Origin: Diphasiastrum complanatum
Lineage: Eukaryota > Streptophyta > Lycopodiopsida > Lycopodiales > Lycopodiaceae
Assembly (NCBI GenBank): GCA_029204225.1
Contig: CM055094.1
Coordinates: 4,954,063 to 5,018,062, forward strand
DNA length: 64,000 nt
Direction of reading: 5' to 3'
Both the position numbers and the translations under genes were made by a program. Shown one piece after another: positions 56,967 to 64,000 of the stretch (positions are counted from its first letter, which is position 1; the number at the start of each line of letters is the position of its first letter). The notes under the pieces are model-generated. The model ran no database searches. It was given only the letters and a program-made list of their open reading frames with translations, and was not told the origin of the DNA.

Positions 56967-59471
56967 TCACCAATAGTCCTTGCATGAGCATGCACCATCC
57001 TTAAAGTGATGGAATCTACTGGCATCCCTCACAATAAGTTCACGCCCCACAACCTTTGACACAAACTTGGTAAAAGAATGGCAGTCAGCACAAACTCTAA
57101 GATTCTTCAAAATTCTCAAAGAAGTGCCGGAGGGTGTGGACATCAGACCATAAGCAATTGCCAGCTTTTCACTGTGTGGGCACACCATAAAATCATCTTC
57201 CTCTTCCTCACCATCATCATGCAATAATAAGCTTGTGTCAGGTATGTATCCTGCCTTTGTCAAAAGCCCACATAGTCTGTTGAGCTCTTTCCTAATTTCT
57301 CTACTCTGTGGATGCTGTTTGTCGTCCACAAGAAATGTATGAACTCGGTTGCCCACCTCGATCCAGGAACACCCTGGCTGTTTATGCACATTCCTCTTCT
57401 TTCGTAAGTCATGAACCTTTGCTCTATAGTCAAGCTTGCCAGTGGCAGTGTATACATTGGACAGCAAGACATAACCCCTGGCATTTTCAGGATCCACTTG
57501 AATAACTTGTTTTGCAATGCTTTCTCCCATCTCCATGTTTCCATGGATTCGGCAAGCAGCTAATAAAGTTATCAATATAGAGACAGTTGGTTGAAAGGGC
57601 ATCCTCCTGATGATATCTTCGGCCTCGTCCAGCCAGCCAGCACGCCCAAGAACATCAACTATGCAGCCATAGTGACCAGCTGTTGCTGCAACTCCATATA
57701 CTGGAAACATTGCAGTGAAATAGTATTGGCCTTCATCCACCAGTCCTGCATGGCTACATGCTGATAGAAGACAAACAAAACTGATGGCATCTAATTTCAG
57801 ACCTTTCAGACACATTTGTTCATGTAATGCAAGTGCTTCCTTGCCAAGTCCATGCATAGCATATCCACCAAGCATTGTAGTCCACGAAACTTCATCTCGA
57901 TTAGGCATGCTGTCAAAAACTCCATATGCTTCATCTATGCTCCCGCATTTACAATACATGTCAATCAGGCAGTTCCACAAGAACACATATGATATCTGAC
58001 GCTGAAGAATTTGCTCATGGATACTCTTGCCAAAATCCAGTGCTGCTAAGCTAGCACAAGCATTTAGGGCAGCGATAAAGGTCACAGAACTTGGCTCTAT
58101 ATTTCTCTGCTGCATTTCACTAAACAATTGGAGTGCTCTCGCCCCCTGCCCATACTTCACGTGTCCAGCTATCATAGCACTCCAAGAAACCACATCTGGT
58201 GATCGCATGTTGTCAAAAACTAAGCAGGCATCTTCGATGCTCCCACATTTACTGTACATGTCAATCAGGCAACTCCCCATGGTCAATTCGGACTCCAGTC
58301 TTCTTTGTCTTACTTGAGCATGTACTTCTCGGCCTTCTTGCAATGCCGATAAACTAGCACACGCATTGAGGACACCCAGAAAGGTTACTTTGTCTGGCTG
58401 CACCTGTTCCTGTTGCATGCGTTTGTACAATTCCAATGCACTCTTTCCTTCCTCACATTTAACAAGGCCAGTAATCATGGCATTCCATGCAACCACATTC
58501 TCTTTTGACATACTGTTGAATACTTTCCACGCGTCAGGTAAACTCTTGCATTTGCAATACATGTCAATCAGGCAGCTTCCCACCACAACATCCAAGTGCC
58601 AACCATTTTGAATGAGCTCTGAATGAGCACACCTTCCTTCTTCCAATGCCCCTGTGGCAGCACACGCATTCAGGACAGCCAGAAAAGTGACCCTGTCTGG
58701 CTTTGAATGATGCTGATGCATCTGTTCAAAAAGTTTCAAAGCCTTTTCTCCCTGCCCACAGTTGGCATAGCCGCCAATGAAAGTGCTCCAAGTGACCACA
58801 TCACGCTCTGACATATTGTTGAACTGCGTGCATGCATCCTCCAAGCTGCCACATTTGACATACATGTTAATCAGGGAATTGCCCACAACAATGTCTCCAT
58901 TGCATCTGCTTTGGATAATCAATTCATGAATACGTCTGCCCTCCTCTAGTGCACCTAAACTGGCACATGCATTAAGAAGGCCAACATATGCAATGCGATC
59001 TGGCTCGAGTCCTTCCAGCTGCATCTGTTGAAACAGTTGCAATGCCTTTTCCCCTTGCCCGGCCTTAACGCAACATCCAATCATACCACTCCAAGACACA
59101 ATATCTCGAGTTGGCATATTATTGAACACTCTAAATGCTTCCTTTACGCTTCCACATTTGCTATACATGTCAACCAGACAACTTCCAACAAATATGTCAG
59201 AGTCACACCCGCTTTTTATGATGTGTGAGTGGATGCATATTCCCTCTTCAAGTGCTGCTAGATTGCTACATGCCTTTATGGCAGGAATGAAAGTGAACTT
59301 GTTCAAATGTGCTCCATCTACTTGCATTTGCCGATATAACTCCAGCGCTTTTTGGTCTTGCCCATCCTTCACATATCTGCCAAGCTTGATATTCCAAGAG
59401 AACATACTGCTTTGTATTGTACCTGGCTTTATAATAGCAAGTTCTACTTTTACCCACTCAGGAGTTGCCAT
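56967..59471 (-). CDS. DYW-class PLS pentatricopeptide-repeat protein
   Basis: Intact intronless frame of 834 aa. PPR-DYW proteins bind a specific site in a mitochondrial or plastid transcript and edit a nearby C to U. The protein has about six P-L-S cycles from residue about 25 (recurring SWSxMIxGxVKxGQGxxAL, DxVTFLxxLNACASLxALxEG and VVGSCLIDMYxKCGSxxDA), then the E/E+ region (GCSWIEVGNRVHTF) and a complete DYW deaminase. The zinc and catalytic motif HSE is at 766-768, CADCH at 794-798, CSC at 828-830, and the protein ends DYW. The first ATG after the upstream stop is at 59471, only about 25 codons before the repeats, so there is no long targeting peptide; a 5' exon may supply one, since an acceptor-like TTTTTGGAATTAG lies just upstream. 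Single-exon structure is typical of this family. Confidence 0.95.
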   Translation of the reverse strand: MATPEWVKVELAIIKPGTIQSSMFSWNIKLGRYVKDGQDQKALELYRQMQVDGAHLNKFTFIPAIKACSNLAALEEGICIHSHIIKSGCDSDIFVGSCLVDMYSKCGSVKEAFRVFNNMPTRDIVSWSGMIGCCVKAGQGEKALQLFQQMQLEGLEPDRIAYVGLLNACASLGALEEGRRIHELIIQSRCNGDIVVGNSLINMYVKCGSLEDACTQFNNMSERDVVTWSTFIGGYANCGQGEKALKLFEQMHQHHSKPDRVTFLAVLNACAATGALEEGRCAHSELIQNGWHLDVVVGSCLIDMYCKCKSLPDAWKVFNSMSKENVVAWNAMITGLVKCEEGKSALELYKRMQQEQVQPDKVTFLGVLNACASLSALQEGREVHAQVRQRRLESELTMGSCLIDMYSKCGSIEDACLVFDNMRSPDVVSWSAMIAGHVKYGQGARALQLFSEMQQRNIEPSSVTFIAALNACASLAALDFGKSIHEQILQRQISYVFLWNCLIDMYCKCGSIDEAYGVFDSMPNRDEVSWTTMLGGYAMHGLGKEALALHEQMCLKGLKLDAISFVCLLSACSHAGLVDEGQYYFTAMFPVYGVAATAGHYGCIVDVLGRAGWLDEAEDIIRRMPFQPTVSILITLLAACRIHGNMEMGESIAKQVIQVDPENARGYVLLSNVYTATGKLDYRAKVHDLRKKRNVHKQPGCSWIEVGNRVHTFLVDDKQHPQSREIRKELNRLCGLLTKAGYIPDTSLLLHDDGEEEEDDFMVCPHSEKLAIAYGLMSTPSGTSLRILKNLRVCADCHSFTKFVSKVVGRELIVRDASRFHHFKDGACSCKDYW

Positions 59472-61827
59472 TGCATCAATCCACAAGGCCTCCCGTGACT
59501 TCTTGTGCTTGAAGTCAGGGTGCCCAAAGTTACCCTAATTCCAAAAAGCCCAAATCTAGGTATGATCAGCGAGGTTTCCAGCTTTGAATAAGCAATTTAT
59601 CAAGTAGAACACACTAAATCTTGCTGTTTGATGGCTTTTTCTTCACCTTGTCTAACCTGTGATCCCACCACTGTGAAGGATCCCAGAAAAATTTCCTCCA
59701 GAGTTCCTCTACTTTCCGATTTTTCCCTGTCAAAAACCGAAAAGGCAGAGTCATTCTTTGAGCAAGGTTGTTGCTTTACCTTTGAGAATAATGGCTATCA
59801 AAACATCGAAGTATTCCAAACGAGCAAAATGCCTAAGCTGGATTTTATAAGAAAGTTGGCTGTATAGTTACTTTCACAATTGGAATCAACACACTGGTAT
59901 AGCATTTGACATAAGAGATTTCTGTGCAGCATAGTGTAAAGCACTTGGGAAAATTCAATGCTGATGCAATACAGCATAATTTGATTTCTGCTAGTGCAAA
60001 AAGGGATGTAAAAGCAAGCTACAGAGTAAAACATTGAAAGAAAACAATGGCTTCCTTCCACAAGGACTGCTACTTCTTAAAAAGCGATCTACCGGGAAAC
60101 AATCACTAGAATAGATCTACGGATGCTCCAACCGTTGCTCTTCCCTGCATATCTACAACAGAATGAGAGGATGTGGACAACCTGCATCAACCACTTGGGT
60201 AGCACTGGAGTCCCACTGAATCTGCTTAGAAGCTCTGCAGTGTGTCCCGGAGTGGTACTTCCATCCAGGCGCTCGGGAACAAGCCTCTACTGCCTTCCAA
60301 TTGCCCACCAAATCCCCATGCTCCCAAACCATGACGTGTTTAGGCACCATCACCAAAAAAGGACTCATCAGCAGAGACACCACTGAAAAGATCCACTAGT
60401 GAGAACACAAATGCTTGAGGAATCGCTTCATTTGTACTTGATAGTCTCAAAAGCAGAGCAGCAGACTGTTTTGTTCAAAACACAGAACAACTCATAGCAT
60501 TCCTTCAGCCTGTATCGCCATAGCAGCTAAAACAACAAAACAAAGAGGAGAGAGAGATGCAAGCATCATGGATCGCCACACAACCAAGAGAAGATATGGT
60601 GAGGAGGGGTAAAGGCCATCTGGGAAGGTGCCCTTAGAAAGTTTAAAGACCGACCCTCAGGCTTTGCCCTTGGGCCAAGGCCTAGAAAGTGTATTAGTTG
60701 GTGAATACTCATTTGGATAGAGGAGAGAGATAACTGAAATGTTCACATGAAATGAATATAAGGAATGAAGAGTGCAGATCTAATAGATTGAAAGCATTTG
60801 ATTGGAAATAATTGCATGCGGTGACGGCTATCGCTGGTTGAGTTTAATCTCACTTAATACGGTTCCGAGCTTTCGTCTCCTATTTTCTAGGTTTTTCAAA
60901 GTTTTCAAGATGCTCATTAACAAATGGATTTGAGCTGAGCATCGAATTCCAACATAATGCTTATTAGTGGAAATGCATCAGACAAAGTTTTTGCAGTTAC
61001 TCAGAGATAGTTTAGAGTACGCGGTTTCATCCGCTATTGTTTTGTGCATCACTGACTTTGTACATGCTACTTACCGAATCAATCCATCTTCTTATTGCGT
61101 TCAATATTATGTCAGAATGTATGCTTCTCTATAGTTATCAGAAATGATAAATCTCTTATTGTTTCATAATGATTTCAAAGTTAGTTGCTAAAAGATCAAA
61201 TGTGTCATCATAGCTTTGTTTAGTTTTTGACAGGCGTGTAGTCATGCATAAGGAAGAAGGTTCACTGCGCTCGATAGTTCGTTCATAGACTTCGTCTTAT
61301 CAACTCTTCCTCTCCCTTCCTTCTTCCAACACAATTACCTCACACTATCTAGGCATCATAAAATGAAGCCTGAGATCAATAAATTATACATAGAGAGAGA
61401 GAGAGAAACTAACTTTCTAGAAAGAGAATTCTAGAGAGAGAAATTTGTGCTTTAGTAGCTTGGTCTAAGCACTTATTGTGAGAGGATGTGCTAATTCACA
61501 CCATAGCTATAGGGGGATGCGGATTGTGACTCAGGACGAGCTCCAACCAAATCTTGTCCTGGTGCTTGAAGAAACAAAACGTTTCTATTACCAAAGCTTT
61601 ACTAGCTTTCAGCCCTCAGTCTGACAAAAAGACACGAAGTGAAGATGTTCGCCAACATTACGAAAAAACATGAAGCGAAAATGTTCGCGAACACCCTGAA
61701 AAACAAATGTTGAGCTTATGCTTCCATTATCAAAGATGGAAAAAAAAATAAAGGTAAATGGGTGTCACTCGATCAAGACTTGGAAGCCAGTGGACATTCA
61801 AAACGAAAAAATATTGAAATTATATAA
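59472..61827. other. Region upstream of the PPR gene, no recognisable gene
   Basis: It should contain the PPR promoter and 5' UTR. Open frames at 59628-59867 (plus) and 60153-60383 (minus) have no recognisable domain. A short GA run lies near 61390. No TATA box or other convincing element is visible. Confidence 0.4.
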
Positions 61828-62132
61828 AATGATGTCGTTTTGACATGTGTTGAGGTGGAAGAAGATTGGAGTCTAAACTACATCCGGCGGGAACTATTGC
61901 TCCTACAAGATGATGTACTTTCAGACTTCAGATTCATTTTCAATGGTAAACTCGTAAGTAACTGTAAACACTCGATCTTTTATGAGTAGTTTCAATCAAA
62001 ATTTTCTAATACAATCTCTGTACTAATTGTAACTAACTTTGTATTAGTTTTATGCAGGTACGTAAAAGACATGAGCCCGAGATCAAATGCAGAGATATTG
62101 GCGAAACAATCCAACTTATGGAAGAACATTGA
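61828..62132 (+). CDS. C-terminal exons of an unrecognised gene (partial, tentative)
   Basis: Two exons fit well: a frame open from 61828 ending ...DFRFIFNGKL at 61953, with donor GTAAGT, and 62058-62132 after the acceptor TTTTATGCAG, reading VRKRHEPEIKCRDIGETIQL and ending EEH-stop. The join keeps frame. The segment EEDWSLNYIRRELLLLQDDV...FRFIFNGK has the alternating hydrophobic look of a ubiquitin-like or other beta-grasp tail, but this is a guess. I could not find upstream exons, and the acceptor for the first exon here is unclear. Confidence 0.35.
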
Positions 62133-62334
62133 GATTCACTATCAGCAAATACATGCCAATCATCATGTCTTTTTATCAATATAGAAAATTGCATTCCAGT
62201 ATTACACTATGGACACAACCTGATTGTAAGAATCTATATTGATATCAATAAAAAAACCTATAAACAAGTTGTTTACATGTAAAATGATTGTATCTTTTTT
62301 TTTTTTTTATGTATCTCTATTTACAAATATATCT

Positions 62335-64000
62335 CTATTCAATCAATTTTTCTATATTTTCTTTATCAGTATTAGGAACTGATAAGGGAACAACTCCATC
62401 TATAATCTCGTCCTCCTTTGTTTGGGGAAGGGCCTCAATGCCTTTTAAGACAAGAGGAATCTCTGTTATAATATTGCATTCCTTTGTATTAGGAAGGACT
62501 TTTATTCCTTTTTGATCATATAAAATAAAATCTGCATCCTGAGCAACCTGAAAGACTGTTAAGGCAAGAGCAGCTTCCTTTTGAGGGCCCTCAATCCTAA
62601 GTGCAACGCTTATATCGTACTGGGCATAGGTTTTGATCAACTCTTGCCAAAATATACATCATCAGGACTCAAGAGTGAACTGTCATCACAAAACACGAAA
62701 ATCAGCAAATTACAAACAATGATAGTAAAAAAAATTGAATCAGAATGAAAGGAACAATGAATGAACAGAATATAACCTTTTCAATACCTACATCCACTTG
62801 TAAATTATACCACTCAAAAAATAGCTTCGTATTGTACAAGACGAACCATGCACAACTAAAAGCGTCGTTTTGCTTTACACACTGCATATATAAAACAAAA
62901 ATTAGTAATATTATGATAGAAATTTTATTTATGCTATGACAATACATTTGAATTAAAAAAAGAATACAAGCATATTAAAGATAAATTGAATATACCTTGA
63001 GAGATCTAATGGTTATCTCTCCAATTGAAGTTGCCATTGTCGGTATTTCCCGAACGGCATCATGAAGTAGAGAATTAAATTCTCTATGTGTATTTGTAAC
63101 TGAGTTTAATTTTACACAGAAAAAATTTGATACTCCCTCCTTATTTATCTTTATAGAAAGAATGTTCAGGCTCCAATGCCGACTACAACAACCAAAATAC
63201 AAATATCGATAAATCCATATTTACGAAAGAATTCCTTACTTATTAAAACAATGAAGCATACAACAATCCTGATTAAAGCAACAATGACAAAAGAGCAATC
63301 CTTACTTATTTTCATATGGAATCAAATAAAATTTCGCCACAGGACTGCATTCAATAAAATAGACAGCTTCTCAAAATTGGCTTCTTTCGCCTTTATCGCT
63401 CCCATGAAAAATGAACTAACAACAAAAACTGTACCATACTATTCTGCAAAAAAGATACTCCGGCTTCTATTATTACATCTAAAATTTCTGAGGTTTTATC
63501 TTTCAGCTTGGCACAAAATTTGGGACCTAATCTAAAGCTTGTACAAAAAAATTGCCGAGAAGATCAATTTTATTAGCTAGGTAGGTCTCGTATTAATTAT
63601 AATGGTCAAAATCAAAATAAACCTGGGCTGGATCGTATGGAATTCTAACAAAAAGATTATGTATAGGAGCAAAAACAAAAGCGGAAACAATATTTACAGA
63701 TTTCTCTGTTATTTTGTCCAGCTCCTCTTGGGTAATCAACACTTTTGGTGATGACACCTGCTGAGAAGCTGGATGAATAACAGGAGGCAAAAGGGGTGAA
63801 GATTCTTGATCTGAGTCAGATTCTCCAACATCTGACTCAGAGCTCAGAAAGATACAAGGTCTCTTGGCTGGGATACGTCTAGGACGAAGAGAAGCAGCTG
63901 GCCTTCGAGATACAGCCTTTTTGAGGACAGGATGCTTCCTCTTCCTCCTAGAGGTAGTCGGCAAGTCGGTTTTATCCAGTTGCAAGTCTCTAGAGGTGCT
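62335..64000 (-). CDS. Ulp1/SENP (C48)-like cysteine protease gene, partial at window edge
   Basis: Exons read on the minus strand: 64000-63624 (partial), about 63537-63421, 63182-62996, 62881-62777 and 62640-62335. The last three joins keep frame; the first-to-second join does not resolve in phase. Exon 1 is basic and Ser-rich (RRKRKHPVLKKAVSRRPAAS; an acidic SSESDVGESDSDQESS segment), suggesting a nuclear protein. RHWSLNILSIKIN resembles the catalytic His motif (HWSL) of Ulp1/SENP SUMO proteases, and CVKQNDAFSCAWFVLYN resembles their Gln...Cys motif (QxNxxDCGxFxL). KLNSVTNTHR lies where the catalytic Asp (DS...HR) is expected but has Asn, so activity is doubtful. Many plant Ulp1-like genes are carried by transposons, which is a possibility here. 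Gene start lies outside the window. Confidence 0.45.

Noticed and set aside
57784-59538. Several plus-strand open frames within the PPR gene
   Set aside because: They are antisense shadows of the repeat-rich PPR coding sequence.
60153-60383. Minus-strand 76-codon frame upstream of the PPR gene, considered as a 5' exon
   Set aside because: Does not look like a targeting peptide, and no splice pair joining it in frame to the PPR frame was evident.

Overview
This is a stretch of land-plant nuclear DNA. It is AT-rich, has genes split by many introns, carries (CT)n/(GA)n microsatellites, and is dominated by decayed LTR retrotransposons of the Ty1/copia and Ty3/gypsy types. Two plant gene families are recognisable with confidence: a STRUBBELIG-family (SRF) LRR receptor kinase and a DYW-class pentatricopeptide-repeat (PPR) protein. 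The very regular P-L-S repeats of the PPR protein, the TE-filled 7.2-kb intron and the density of nested retroelements would fit a large-genome non-seed vascular plant such as a fern, but that is inference; nothing here fixes the species.

Layout. 1-3.3 kb: no gene seen, only simple repeats. 3.3-17.1 kb (minus): a 16-exon SRF receptor kinase whose exon junctions all keep frame and give 717 aa. Its intron 11 holds a complete, young-looking but coding-defective copia element (7139-12601, TSD CGGAC, antisense to the gene) and an older LTR fragment. 17.1-18.2 kb: 5' UTR and promoter region with a CT-rich tract and ACGTGG (G-box/ABRE-like) motifs. 18-28 kb: broken copia and gag remnants on both strands. 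28.4 kb: a 208-bp CT microsatellite. 30.8-46.1 kb: a nested TE composite. A minus-strand copia (3' LTR 30830-32153, truncated 5' LTR at 45365) is split by a plus-strand block made of a gypsy element joined to a 5'-truncated copia. 46.4-47.9 kb: a fossil resembling a PIF1-like helicase followed by the start of an endonuclease domain (Helentron/Helitron2-like). 50.3-52.4 kb: more copia remnants and an LTR with its primer-binding site. 52.4-54.7 kb: an unrecognised, Pro-rich and coiled-coil decayed gene. 57.0-59.5 kb (minus): an intact 834-aa DYW PPR protein. 61.8-62.1 kb (plus): the C-terminal exons of an unrecognised gene. 62.3-64.0 kb (minus, running off the window): a multi-exon gene with Ulp1/SENP (C48 protease)-like motifs.

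The genes do not form a functional cluster. The SRF protein would act in receptor signalling at the plasma membrane, and the PPR protein in C-to-U editing of organellar RNA. The strongest points of interest are the SRF intron insertion, the Helentron-like fossil, the inverted-repeat structures, and the Ulp1-like gene, which appears to have Asn in place of the catalytic Asp.
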